Assembly: GCA_013339765.2 (NCBI GenBank)
Contig: CM023450.1
Coordinates: forward strand, 43,395,745-43,459,744
Direction: 5' to 3'
DNA from: Haemaphysalis longicornis
Taxonomy: Eukaryota > Arthropoda > Arachnida > Ixodida > Ixodidae
DNA length: 64,000 nt
Positions 1 through 10,850 of the stretch are shown one piece after another (the stretch's first letter is position 1; every line of letters begins with the position of its first letter). Position numbers and translations under genes: made by a program. The notes beneath the pieces are model-generated. The model saw only the letters and a program-made list of their open reading frames with translations. It was not told the origin of the DNA and searched no databases.

Positions 1-737
1 ACTAAAAAAGAAAGAAATTATTGACCGTGGAAGGTTACTTAAGCGTTGCGTCATGACTTGACCAAACTCTTGGTATACCTTAACGAGGAGGGCTCGGGAA
101 AGCTAGACGAAATGGCCTTTATCCCTGGTTGTCCTCCATGTTTCTCGTTAGTCTGAAACTTAGTCCTCTGCTATGCATGCTTGCACGCATAGAGTATCTT
201 ACTGAAGCCCAGTGGGGCTTTGTCACCTACACGTACATCATTAAATTCTGTGCCCAGGCGCCCATTTTAACTCCTTCAGAAGAGTAAAAACGGAGAAAAA
301 GGAAGAGAACATTCTGGAGACGCTTAGTTGTTAAACGAGCCGAATATTTTTTCATAATGACACAACGCAAAATGACACGCAAATTAAAACAAAAATTAAA
401 CGCCCCTCTGCACAGATAGTTAACAAGGAGAAGCCGCAGCTACACAGACGCAAACGCAAAAAAAGACTTTTGCACCCCAGCCCTGTACGTTGGCGGCCTT
501 CCTGTCCTTGTAAAATCCTGCGCCCGCAAGATCACATGAATTATACTAATGGGGATTTTTAGGCAAGAAATAAATCCGCAGACCTTCCATGTTCTCAAGA
601 ATGGTTGCCGGTGTATAATTATTATAAGGGGGACTTGGACGAAATGACTCTTTTCGTTCAGTTATTTTACAAATTAAACAGCTTATGACAAGTATATGGA
701 TTCCTGCTTACCACATTTGTGGGGTAAGCAGGAACCC
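1..737. other. No recognisable feature
   Basis: No coding frame of note, repeat array or transposon motif was recognised here. The sequence is A/T-leaning and unremarkable. Confidence 0.5.
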
Positions 738-739
738 TC

Positions 740-779
<40 letters not shown>

Positions 780-805
780 TTTTCTTTTTTCTTCTTTCTC
801 TTCTT

Positions 806-862
<57 letters not shown>

Positions 863-870
863 CTCTCTCT
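738..870 (+). repeat. (CTTT)n then (CT)n microsatellite
   Basis: A run of CTTT units to about 785 passes through impure T/C sequence into an almost pure CT run from about 810 to 870. Open frames on both strands here (poly-Phe/Ser/Leu, or poly-Arg/Glu on the reverse strand) are only the translation of the repeat. Confidence 0.95.
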
Positions 871-885
871 ATTTCTTCCTTTTTT

Positions 886-951
886 CCCAATGGGCTATAC
901 CACTATGCCCAATGGCCTAAAGCACCATGCCCAATGGGCTATACCACTATA
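886..951 (+). repeat. 22-bp tandem repeat, three copies
   Basis: Three adjacent 22-bp units begin at 886, 908 and 930, each starting CCCAATGG. Units 1 and 3 differ only at the last base. Unit 2 differs at several positions. It is a small minisatellite directly downstream of the CT tract. Confidence 0.85.
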
Positions 952-2547
952 CCGCCTTATTGGCGATGCATGATGTGCCATCCACCACTTCCAGGCTGAG
1001 GTTTTGCGGTCTTTTGAGTATCCAGTAGGTTTTGTAAGTGTTTAACAAGCTCCTACGTACATGTACCATCAAAAGTAATTAGAAAAGGGAAGTTAGGCGA
1101 ATTTCTCCGGCGTTGAGGGTTTCGGTTTCCGGGGTGTGCTTATGTTTACTACGTGCTGAACAAGTTATCTGAGATTCTTGTGAAGAAGCAAATTCAAAAA
1201 ACAACCCACGCTGCATCAATAAGTAAAATCCAGGGTCATCAGCCCATCACGCAGCCGGTTTTAGGACTACTTCGACGTCGCCTACTCTGTCCTAAGGAGT
1301 CGGAATTACTAATAAAGGTGGGCCGCACTTCCGCCGGATCTTTCCTCTCCCACAACTCCAACTGAAACTCGGTGTCGGCAAAGCTTGCTCGCACTAAGCG
1401 TGAAGAAAATAGGTTTAAAAAATCAGTCGTCTGCCCACATTATTGCAGGCTGAAACGGCAGTGACCCGGGCTCGGGGCACGGCTCAGGTACAGCCGACCT
1501 CGTGACTTTTTAAGTGGTTTGAAAAGCAGCAAAGAAAGAACTTTACGGAAAAGGTTATGGTTCGCGTTAGTTGTCATTCGTTTCCGGCCGCGCTTGTTTG
1601 AAGCCAGCCCACGGAGATGCAGGAGAAGTTGAAGAGGACACAGCAGCGTCCACTCGTCCTACGTTGCTAAATACATAAATGGGTGATGCGTACCTCAGTG
1701 TCATTTCCTTTTTCGTCCTGTATATAGATGCCGAATTCATTACTTCGGTGGACATTGAGAATTTCCAGGCCAGAAACCTTACTTGAGCCGTTAAAAGAAA
1801 GACGAAAGCAGTATCTATTTAAAACTACCAGCTTCTCCCGCCTGGTATTCATTCCTTCCAGGGTCCCGGATTCAACGCTTGGGGTTTTGGAGATGCCAAG
1901 AAGGATGCAGAGCAAAATGATAACTCTCCCATATTTTTCTAATAAGAATTACTCCGGGCACTTAAGTCAATTTACGTGCTTTGATGAAGAACCAGTATAG
2001 CTTTCCCTGGCGGCAAAACTTATCAAAGAAGTCTTTACTGCTACATCGTGTGTGCGTCGCTTTTTTCACTGTCCTTTCTTCGTCCTCATACGCTACCTTA
2101 CCGCCGATAATTTGGAACTCCGCGGTCAGAACCTACGAATCTCTGTTATGAAACCCGCGTGACGCACACCTGATGTGATTAGTAAGGAATTGCCAGCGGA
2201 AGTCACAGTGCTTTCGCATTTAAAGCACTTGATCAAACTTCATCGCCCCTAGGGGGGATTTTATTTCTTTTCTAGCTCAAAAGTCGGGATCCACGTGCGT
2301 GGACGTAGAGGATCGGTTAAGTCACTTGCCGGTTGCCGCCCGTCCCTGAGTTCCATTTCCGTCTTAACCACGGTTTTGTTTAACTCGAAAGCGTTCTTGG
2401 CTAGGTTTGCGAAAGCGTGCACCCGAATGGCATCCGACAAAAAAAACAAAACAAAAAAGCGTCCGCAAAACAGTTAACTTTCAGCACGCGCTCCATCGGT
2501 ATTGGCTTGGCTCACTCCAGAGCGGCACGTGCAAAAAAAAATATGAA
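952..2547. other. No recognisable feature
   Basis: Only short unrelated frames (up to about 90 codons) on both strands. None resembles a known domain, and no repeat family was recognised. Confidence 0.45.
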
Positions 2548-2612
2548 ATAAAGGCCACGCATCTGCTCGCGTTGCTGCAAATGCCGCCGAAAGACCCTTC
2601 TGCTGCTATTTA
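2548..2612 (+). repeat. Dispersed repeat with GGCC(A/G)CG(C/T)ATCTGC core
   Basis: The block starting AAGGCCACGCATCTGC and running to about GAAAGACC aligns by eye with the reverse complement of 6184-6240 and with 27127-27175. All three share the core, a GCTGCAAATG-like middle and a C(C/A)AAAGAC end. It is an uncharacterised interspersed repeat fragment. Confidence 0.55.
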
Positions 2613-3030
2613 CCCCACAATGCATCTCCAGAACTATCCGCCCATCTCTCATGTTGTTCCCCTCAACGTTTATAGAACTAATAACGCTGGCTCCCCTCCA
2701 TTCCGTCTCGGTCCACAGATTGGAGGCTTGTGGGGTTCAATTTTGCTGAGTTCGCACTGTCGCGCTATCTGTCGGCACAGTCGTAATTTAGTGGTCGAGC
2801 CACGAGCGTGAGGCTCAAGCGCCAGGATTACACATTTAGTCTTACTTAACACCTGTTATGCATTGACGTCTCACTGAAATAAGACTAATGTCTTTTAGCT
2901 GAACAATGTTGACGAATATGGAGCACATTTCTTGAGTTTTGAGATTAAAAATGCTTTGCCTACATGAACGACTCACCAAAAAATTCATTTTAGCTTTTAT
3001 CCGGGCGGCTAAATTGAGGGACGTACCTAC

Positions 3031-3677
3031 TGTTACGATTCAGCGCTCCGCTACCCTCAGTACGCGTGTTCAAAGTTTTGTGTTGAGCTCCGGTGCTGTT
3101 TAAGAATGCCTGCCTTTCTCGGACAGGCTACAAAATGCGGAGAACGGCCGCCGAGTGGGCGCCTCGCTGTCGGCGACTCAACCTCGGCGGCTGCAAAATA
3201 CGAAACAAACTGTTCTTCGTGTTGAGACGCGCACGTGCGTAGCGGGCGCTGCAGCTGAGATCTCCTCTACCCCTTCTCCCAGACTCAACGAGCGCCGCTA
3301 ATGCCGGTCCCCACGAACTGGGGAAAGAGTGTTTGTGTGCTGTCGGTACTATCTTCGTGCCAACGTGAAAAGCACTAGGAAAGCTGTTTGACCGTTAGCG
3401 TTTCGGGAAGGAATAAGCGGTTCCTCCGAGCGCAGAACGCATTTGTTTCACAACATCGGATCCCGCTGTCGCTCTATCCGAAGCCATGTTGTAAGCTCGC
3501 CTGGAAGGGTGATGTCGCTGATCATCTCTCGCTATGCAGTAAACGAGTTAACGTTTGCCGTCGGATTTTGTCGTCATCACAAAGGCAGCAACTTTTGCTG
3601 GCCGCGCCACCGCCACGCTACCACTTCATGACGGAGGCGACGGAACCCGGTTCGGGGACGCCTTCTCGAATGTAACA
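3031..3677 (+). mobile_element. Solo LTR of an LTR retrotransposon
   Basis: The block starts TGTTACGA and ends TGTAACA, giving the TG..CA ends and short terminal inverted repeats typical of LTRs. Its 3' third aligns clearly with the LTR-like sequences at 37320-37976 and, on the reverse strand, at 13253-13770. Shared words include CTCTCGCTATG, AGTAAAC and the (C)GGAGGCGAC region. It is flanked by CTAC on both sides (3027-3030 and 3678-3681), consistent with a 4-bp target duplication. The right flank is a CCTA microsatellite, so the duplication could be chance. No internal retroviral-type coding sequence adjoins it, hence solo LTR. A Ty3/gypsy-type origin is likely but unproven. Confidence 0.65.
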
Positions 3678-3952
3678 CTACCTACCCTACCTACCCTACC
3701 TACCTACCTACCTACCCTACCTACCCACTACCTACCCACCTACCAACCTACCTCCTAACCACCTACCTACCTACCTACTACATACCTACCTACCTCCTAC
3801 CTACCTACCTACCTACCTACCTACCTAACTACCCACCCACATACATACATACATACATACATACATACATACCTACATACATACATACATACATAACATA
3901 CATACATACATACATACATACATACATACATACATACATACATACATACATA
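3678..3952 (+). repeat. (CCTA)n then (CATA)n microsatellites
   Basis: CCTA units with occasional CCCTA and CTCCTA variants run to about 3835. Nearly pure CATA units follow to 3952. The long reverse-strand frame 4318-3821 gets its Tyr-Val-Cys-Met tail from this array. Confidence 0.95.
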
Positions 3953-4030
3953 GAGACAGACAGGGGAGACAGACAGACCGAACTTTTTGTGTTTGAGTAG
4001 CCCAAAGAAGACTATCGTCTTCAAAATTAA
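3953..4030 (+). repeat. CAGA array plus near-palindrome GAAGACTATCGTCTTC
   Basis: A short CAGA/GAGA run leads through about 35 bp containing TTTGTGTTTGAGTAGCCCAAA into GAAGACTATCGTCTTC (4007-4022). The same order (CAGA array, GTTTAAGTA-like stretch, CCCAA, AAGACTATCGTCTT) recurs at 27966-28045 and, on the reverse strand, at 5503-5717. This defines a dispersed repeat. Confidence 0.7.
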
Positions 4031-5502
4031 TGTAGAAACAATACTCGGCGCACGCCTAATCCCCATCGGGTGAGACATGTTATGAAGGGCATGCATCAGA
4101 AAAAAGTAGAAAATCGCGTGTATTTGAAACCCCGCCGGTAGCCTAGATTGGCACCCGGCCCCTGTGGAGGCAGTGCCACAGCAGCATGGATAGTGGTTAC
4201 GCAACAAAAAGTTGCAGTAAGTCGGACCTCGAGGGTCTAGGCTACAGGCGAAACCGCTAGAGGACCAATCGACAAACGTAATCAAACGAATAAACGCCGT
4301 CGCGCTCTTATCCGACAAGAAGGCGCTCAGAGATCCTCTGAAACTTCTTTAGTCAGATGACGGCCTGCGGGTGTTTGACACCACACGCCGCTCATAACGC
4401 GAGGTTCTTTGCCTCATGGGGCGCATAATGTTTTCGCATTAATAATTTCGCGTAACGATCTCTGTAAGCGCGACCCAGCGGCGCGACATCGTACTACCAG
4501 CTCTTTAGCTTTAATTCTGTCCTTAGCATCCCTAAGGACATCCCTCCGTATCGAATTTCTCCCGAGACCTCCATCTATTCTTCACTGCAATGAACTGCCA
4601 TGCACTTATATAATATGCAAGTACCCGCGTCCACTACTTTTTTTTTCTGTTCGGGATCGGGCCCTGTTCTCAATAGCACTTAATTCTCGCAGACATTAAC
4701 GTAAGGTCAGGAACTAAGATCCTGGGCCCCGTTTTGTGCCGACACTGTTATGTAACGACAGAGAATGAAAGTCGAGAATAACTCTCCGAGCTGCTGGGGA
4801 ATCCTGGAGCGGCCGCAACACTAATTGCGTAGCGTTCACTGTGGAGTATCGCCGTTGTTACGTTCGAGGACGGAAGTTCAGGCAATTTGCCGAAGGAAAA
4901 TTAAGGAAATAGGTAAGGAAAGCACGCTGTCTATATACAACTATTCCATCCTCGTTCCTTTCCAACTACACATATTGTGCCACGTTGTGTAGTTGCCACG
5001 TTGCCAGTAGTGGCAAGGTGGAGAGAGTTTATCGTGAGACGGTAAGCGAAAGAGGGTAGAGAGGTATTCCTTATGTATAGTCATAGAAAAATGAAGTTCG
5101 AACGCGCAAATATGAACGGGACCACACAAATAGCGCAATTTCTTTTTATGCAAATCAAATTGTCCCATCACTCCGTAACAGCGGCAACGTTTGTAAACGT
5201 GACCTTCCAAAACTACCATAACCGCGTCATTATGTTATCTCCACCAACTAAATTCTTCGATTTAATGTGTTCTGGTTCGTATTTTCTCGTTCGCCTTTCA
5301 TCTGCCCATGACTGTACTTCTGGGCTTTGCCTTCCATTTTTCAAGAGCAGCACATACCCTCAAGGGTGTACTGGCTGGCGCTTCAACCGGCATTCCCGTT
5401 TCGGGCGAATTCCGGTAGTAACCAAATATTGCCAACATAGCAAACAAACCTACACCACACTTACGCGGTCCCACCACCTCCACAGCCTGGATCGTCTGTA
5501 AA
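4031..5502. other. No recognisable feature
   Basis: Small unrelated frames only (up to 142 codons on the plus strand from 5073). No domain or repeat family recognised. Confidence 0.4.
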
Positions 5503-5626
5503 CCTTAAAGACGATAGTCTTTTGGGCCACGTGGACAGGAGTATTGTGGTCCGTCCATCCATGCGCCCGCCCACCCGCCCGCCCGTGCGCCCGGCCCGCC
5601 CGCCCGCCTCGTCCGTCCGTCCGTCC

Positions 5627-5689
<63 letters not shown>

Positions 5690-5717
5690 CGTCCGTCCGT
5701 CCGTCCGTCTGTCTGTC
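5503..5717 (-). repeat. Palindrome AAAGACGATAGTCTTT plus (CTGT/CCGT)n array
   Basis: Reverse-strand copy of the composite seen at 3953-4030: the near-palindrome lies at about 5509-5524, then GGGCCACG and a CCGT/CTGT array from about 5610 to 5717. The overlapping 90-100 codon frames on both strands are repeat translations. Confidence 0.7.
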
Positions 5718-6183
5718 ACATGATTCAGCCAGCCACCCAAAATGAAAGTGTACTTGAACACGGAGTATATGCAGGCAGTACTGTGTCAAGCTACTAAAAC
5801 TGCTGTCATGGCTCTTACATGTTTACACTAATCAGGACAAGGGTATTTCAGGTCGAGAGTATTAGCGTTCTGTTCATTACGAATTCGCATTGAACGGTTC
5901 TTTACGACGGAAAATTGAAAAGCTACACGTTAAAACACGCTGTCGCAGAGAGGCAACATGAAATCAAAACAATAAAATGAATTATGGCGGCTCGTGCTGT
6001 TCTAAACAGAAAAAAAACAAAGCGTATAGAACATGATACACGCTTCCCTTACAGATGGCGCGAAAGCAGTGCGAACGATTGAAGTTGAATTGAATTGATC
6101 AACTGTATTGCATCATCAAAGGAAGAGCGATAGGGGAGGGGAAGAGTGTGAAAGGAAAGGCAGTTACGTGGCAGGGGTGGCGG
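5718..6183. other. No recognisable feature
   Basis: No gene or repeat recognised. Confidence 0.4.
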
Positions 6184-6240
6184 AGGGGGATCGTCTTTTG
6201 ACAACATTTGCAGCGAAGCAAGCAGATACGTGGTCAATAC
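6184..6240 (-). repeat. Dispersed repeat with CACGTATCTGC core, reverse strand
   Basis: Read on the reverse strand this gives TTGACCACGTATCTGC, then GCTGCAAATGTTGTCAAAAGACGAT. It aligns with 2548-2612 and 27127-27189. Confidence 0.6.
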
Positions 6241-7313
6241 TAAGATATGCTCCGGGTACAACCCAGGAAACGCTCTTAGCGTGCCTCTGACCTCCAAGCT
6301 CAGCCAAGGTCAAGTAAGCGGCTCGCGCGGTTTCACAGAGCCGAGGGAATGCGTCACCAACAGCGCTAACAACTTTCTGTGGCCTTGAGAGAGGAGCGTG
6401 CCTCGTTTGTCAACGGAGAGAAATATTACAAATATTAGAAGTTGTTAGAAACGCCTGTCCGTGTTTTCTTTCTTGTCCCCATTTGTGTGCGTTTTTGGTC
6501 AGGAAGCATTAACTGCTACTAGGCCGGATCGCAGTTATGCAAATATATATTTCGAAAAGAACTTTGCGAGGGACGAATTCGGAACGGCATGCAATTGAAG
6601 CTTCGCCTTACGTTGATGCGCACCTATGCGTGGGATTCAGCATTTTCTAGCTTTTTATTAGCTATTTTTTAACTCTCAGCGCGACTCCAAGGTTACATGA
6701 GAAAGCTGTTCGAAGTACCGCTTTGAAAGCGTAAAAAGCAAAGATCAATACGTACGCTGGATAATACACGGTGGAAGCGCACTATAGCCGGCAGACCCGC
6801 CAATCAATGTTTTGATACACCCGGGTGAAGCGGAAAAATAATGGCGGAAAAATGAGACGCAATCTGCGCTGGATTGACCGAGGCGGGCGATGGATCGCAA
6901 CACTATTTTCGCTTCAGTGACTGAATCGTCTTGCGTTCCTGTAGCAATTTTTAACCGAGCCACGTTCGCTACTCGTTAGAGGTGCTCAGGCAAAGCAGTG
7001 GAGTGTGAAAAAAGCGCATTAAATGGAAAGTGTTATTCTTTCGTCGTTGCATGTGGGCTTTCGTCGGCGTAGGTTTTTCATTCCCTTCAATTTCTTTCCT
7101 CGAGAAACCCCTGAAGAAAGTTGCAGATAATCCTTAACCATATTGTTATGAGACGAAACGCTTAAACGTTTCTTTTGACTAACTTCTTCGCCGAATCTCC
7201 TGCCGATGTCAACGCTAAGCTCGCAAACTCGACGTGAGACTCCACGGCAGCTACTTGTTGCAATATCACTGCATGCTTAATAGAATGCTTTGTTTAGCGA
7301 GCAGGTTAATGGC
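6241..7313. other. No recognisable feature
   Basis: No gene or repeat recognised. Confidence 0.4.
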
Positions 7314-7412
7314 TTCAAAAAATAAAAAAAGAGGGCGGAGGACGTGGGCAACGAAACATAATTAGACCGGACGCGCGCTCACTAACAGCTACTTTATTTG
7401 GAAAAACGTCTT
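7314..7412 (-). repeat. Inverted flank of Penelope-like remnant, left copy
   Basis: On the reverse strand this aligns with 8338-8443. Shared words are GTGAGCGC, GTCTAATT(A/G)TGTTTC, CCACGTCCT and TTTTTGAAG. It lies about 470 bp upstream of the endonuclease remnant and points the opposite way. Confidence 0.6.
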
Positions 7413-7882
7413 CGCATATAAATCCCAGTACAGGTTCCGTCATATGTAATTGGAACACCGGAGCTATACATCTTAAACTCTCTTTGCTTATTCTCACGTA
7501 TGCTGGGTTTATAACCCACGCTCCCGCAAACAGTTCCTCCCCTTCATTTCGGCCAATTCTGAGACTGTGAAACGGGCAACTGCCTCGCTATGTTTAGAAT
7601 CCACCCTCCGAAAGTCTTGCGACCATGCGGTCCCCACCAGGTTTTATCAACAGATACAAAGGTGGCTGTCGTCAGGCTATCTAAATACGATTCCTGGTGG
7701 CGACTGCGGAGTTCCTGCTGTATAAAGTAAAAGGCAGGGTGAGGGAGAAGGAATGCAGAAAAGCGTCCCAAGGCCCAAGATGATACCATACATACACAAG
7801 GTGACACAATCTAAATTAAGAAGGTGACGGGCCGGCAAAATGTGCCTATAATTTTTTTTCAGCACCGCGCAAGCTGTCGAAG

Positions 7883-8240
7883 TTGTGTGCATGCATTCCT
7901 GGAGATGTATCAGAGTGCGGCTTGCGGAAGAACGCACACAAGGCGCAGTGTGGATTGTGCGGTATCTGTTGTTTACGAGTTTGCCACTATACTGCGGTAA
8001 GTTCTATTTTGGACAAACCGGCCGGTTTGTCAGCGACCACGCCCGTGAGCAAGAGATATCGCTCACGAATGATCGACGGGCGTACCTTCCTGCGCATTGC
8101 GCAGTGCATGGGCGTGTGCCTTTATTTTCCGAGTTGAAGGTGCTGGGCCGCAGCAGAGACACTGTGGCACGCATACTTCTGGGGCGTATTGGGGAAGCAC
8201 AGATTGTGTCGCTCAAACGTCGGTGTGTTGATGGAAGAGT
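7883..8240 (+). mobile_element. Penelope-like element, GIY-YIG endonuclease remnant
   Basis: The frame starting near 7885 encodes LPLYCGKFYFGQTGRFVSDH at 7980-8039. This matches the usual Penelope/GIY-YIG layout (SCG..YIGQTGRC.N.R..EH), with YFG in place of YIG. Downstream residues LPAHC and VLGRSRDTVAR fit the conserved LxAHC...GRS.D...AR block of the same domain. In intact elements this nickase follows a reverse transcriptase; no RT is visible here. The catalytic GIY-type N-terminus looks decayed and the downstream frame is not recognisable, so this is a fossil. It sits between an inverted pair of similar flanks (7314-7412 and 8338-8443). Confidence 0.7.
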
Positions 8241-8337
8241 GAGTTTCGCCTGTTATGTCGTAATCCGTAGCAGCGCACGTGGCTGGCCGTTAGGGTGGTG
8301 TGTGCGCGCAGGCGCGCCAGTAATGTACCGGCGTTCA

Positions 8338-8443
8338 GCGAAGAAGGGTTTCCACTTAAACTTGTTGGTAGTGAGCGCTCGTCTAGTCTAATTGTGTTTC
8401 TTTGTCCACGTCCTTTGCGCCCTCGTTTTAAATTTTTGAAGAC
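8338..8443 (+). repeat. Inverted flank of Penelope-like remnant, right copy
   Basis: Plus-strand partner of 7314-7412. The shared tract includes GTGAGCGCTCGTC, AGTCTAATTGTGTTTC and CCACGTCC. Penelope-like elements often carry partial terminal repeats and inverted copies, which would explain the pair. Confidence 0.6.
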
Positions 8444-8599
8444 CCTCCATGCTGCCGTGACAGCGCTTCCTCAGAAGCTGGAGGCCATGTAGGACCGCGG
8501 ATGGTAGGGTGGTTTTGTTTAGGACAGTTGGATGCATGCGTAGAAAAGGATGCGAATTAAGTGGCAGCGCGACTTGTCGACGCCCCAGCAACATTCGAA

Positions 8600-9460
8600 A
8601 GAGCACGTGGCTGAGCTGTTGGTACCGTTGAAATGTTGTTGAAGCAGCTTATTATGGGGAAGGACCTACGTAGGTGATGGGGTGAAAGGGTGGTAACAAT
8701 GGGGGTGGCAAATGGGGATGGAGGAGTAGACAGCGAGGAGAGACGCTGGCTTTCTCAGTCGGTGGGAGACTCAGGAATGTAAAAGATGTGCTCGACAGAC
8801 CAGTCGAAGCCATAGGGTCTTGTTGGAGGAGAGGTTGAGCAAAGGGGTTGTCATAGAGGAATAACACAGAGTGGAAAATACAAAAGGCACATGTCAGTAA
8901 ATACAAATGACTGATACGTGGCCCCATTGACTTCGCAGCGAGAGGCACCTGAGAGACTGTTGGTTTGAAGAAAGGTGAAATACGAAGGAAGGGTTTGTGC
9001 CTGTCGGTATATACGCGCCGCTTTGTTGTCACAGGAGCGGGGTGGAGACGGAAGGGTGCAAGGACCGTAGTTCATGGCGTCCCGCGCTGTCTTCTCTGGG
9101 ATGGTATGGCATAACTGCGAGAGGAGAAAGTTGCATGACTTAGAAAAAGAAGTATGGGAGAAGGCATCTGCTGTTTCGTTTACTTCGGCGCCTTTATTCC
9201 CGGGGAACCACTTCAGAATGACTGAGTTCTACAGTTTGGCAACTAGACTGAAGGACTGATTGTTGCGTCAGAGGAGTGTTGTTTGCCGCGAATACTTTGG
9301 GGGCCCCTTGGCTGACCGTGCACATGGCGAAGGTGTCGTGATATGTTCATAAAGTAGAACGTCTTCCGTGACAGTCTGCATCTCAGCGAGCGTTATCGAT
9401 GGGATATCTGAGCAGCAGCGAGCAATTTTGGAGGTGAGGTCAACTGAAATCGCGGTGATG
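8600..9460 (-). mobile_element. Decayed LINE, RNase H and C-terminal region
   Basis: The reverse strand encodes a frame containing WFPGNKGAEVNETADAFS (TGG codon near 9210, ETAD near 9166). This matches the last conserved RNase H block (W.PGH.G..GNE.AD) of I-group LINEs, with the usual His replaced by Asn. The frame continues downstream as LPSPPRSCDNKAARIYR and further residues reminiscent of LINE C-termini. Earlier RNase H motifs upstream (toward 9460-9800) are only vaguely visible. Stops and frameshifts mark it as dead. Confidence 0.5.
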
Positions 9461-9815
9461 TACTTTTATATAAGCGGTGTTTTGTGGTAAACGTAATGAT
9501 TCTGCGCGGGAAGTTGAGTTGCGTGGTGCACCCGTCGGGCGATCTCAATTTTGAGGGAACAGGTTCCGTAGTACTGGGCAGATGATCAGGCGGGTGACCG
9601 AATTCCGTGGAGGAGCCGGAGGTCGGATTTGTATGAAATGTAGTGGCCGAGAGCGCCAAGAAACGCCCATCCTTTGTGGGAGGGGCTCTGTCGGTGTACC
9701 TGTTCGGCACGGTGGGCGCTAACGTTTCCTTGAAGGATTTTGAAAGTACCGTGTGTTTTACATGTGGGAGATCGGTCTTTTCAATGGATACGCCGAAAGA
9801 TGTCACAACCAGAGT
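9461..9815. other. Unassigned, possibly more of the antisense LINE
   Basis: A 137-codon reverse-strand frame (9806-9393) overlaps this stretch. It is Ser/Thr/Pro-rich and not recognisable, but its position would fit the upstream part of the LINE RNase H region. Confidence 0.25.
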
Positions 9816-9990
9816 GTCGCACCGGAACCGGAACCGAACCGAAAACCGGAACGGAACCTGAATTTTCGTCCGGAACCGGAACCGAACAGAACCCTATTTT
9901 CTCCGCCATTTTGGTACTGAACCTGAACCAGAACGAATCAAAGGAAGCGTTCCCAACCGGTTCTGGGAATGATTTAAGAACCTGGGAACG
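9816..9990. repeat. GGAACC/GAACCG hexamer-like array
   Basis: Iterated GGAACCG, GAACCGAAAACC and GGAACC units run from 9816 to about 9892. Degenerate copies (GAACCTGAACC, GGTTCTGGGAA, GAACCTGGGAACGG) continue to about 9990. The GGTTC/GAACC inversions could allow foldback structure. Confidence 0.65.
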
Positions 9991-10394
9991 GTTTGAGTGA
10001 ACGGAAAAATAACATGTCTGTCGGACCAAAGTCAAATTTTTGGGGTCCTTGGCATTTGCAAATTTTGTGGCGCTCTCCTTCTCAAGCAATCAGAAAATTG
10101 AGTTGCACAGTAAAAAATCGGAACGTTTTTAGGTGACGACCACGGATATGCTATAAAGATTACTAGAAACGCAGCCGCTCCCACCTGTCACCAAAGTGTC
10201 ATTAGCAAGTTTCTATAGCCGGTGTTTCCCTAGAGTCAGTGATTTAATATTGCCGTTCCTTCCTTCTAGCCCGTCTGCTCGCAAGTGGAAGGTGGGGATA
10301 ATGAAGTTCCGCTAAACGCCACCTGCCACGCTTGACAGGTTTTCGACTTCTAGCACTGCAATGTTCCCACGTTAAAGTTGAAACGCCGCCGAAT

Positions 10395-10850
10395 CTATAG
10401 GCACTATCGACCAAAAAAGCAAACGGACCACGGCGCAGGCAGCCGGAGGGGCAGCAGGGTCGCACCGCGGGCGCGCTCCGAGCGCTCACGCCGAGAGTGC
10501 TCCGGCTGACGCCATACTTGGCCCTCACTCTCTCCCGGGTGCTTGTCATGCTTGATAATTTCTAGTGCAGCGTCCGGTCGCTCAGCTTCTGGCATTCGCG
10601 ACAAAGGGAATCATGCATCGCCGTTAATCGAGTACATGGCGCTGTCGCGCCCGCAGCGGCGGCCCACAGGTCACCGAGTAGTGGTGCTGTGAAGGATCGA
10701 AGACCGTTCTGCTTTACAACAAAGCTGTCTATGGCTAGGATCCAGCGCATCATGCCGACTACCGAGAGATGTAGACAGGAAGCTCAGGCGAGCGTAGCAC
10801 CGCCTTATAAAAAATTAAAAGAAAACGTCCTAGGGGCCTTGGTATTTTGA
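10395..10850 (-). repeat. Unrecognised repeat, inverted copy 1
   Basis: The reverse complement aligns over about 450 bp with 12370-12825. Shared landmarks in order are CCTAGGACGTT, GGTGCTACGCTC, TGTCTACATC, GTAGTCGG, GGATCCTAGCC, GCGATGCA, AGAAGCTGAG, GGCGTGAGCGC and GCGCCGTGGTCCGTT. A related reading frame exists in both: a Met-Met-x-x-Ile-Leu-Ala-x-Asp-Ser-Phe start, with 63 codons open here. The family is unknown to me. Confidence 0.7.

Noticed and set aside
685..999. Phe/Leu/Ser-rich 104-codon frame
   Set aside because: Translation of the CTTT/CT microsatellite.
3821..4318. 165-codon reverse-strand open frame
   Set aside because: Its C-terminal third is the translation of the CATA array. 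The rest shows no domain, and tetranucleotide repeats without stops keep such frames open trivially.
5450..5797. Overlapping 91-103 codon frames on both strands
   Set aside because: They are Arg/Thr/Asp or Val/Cys/Leu/Ser repeats from the CTGT/CCGT array.
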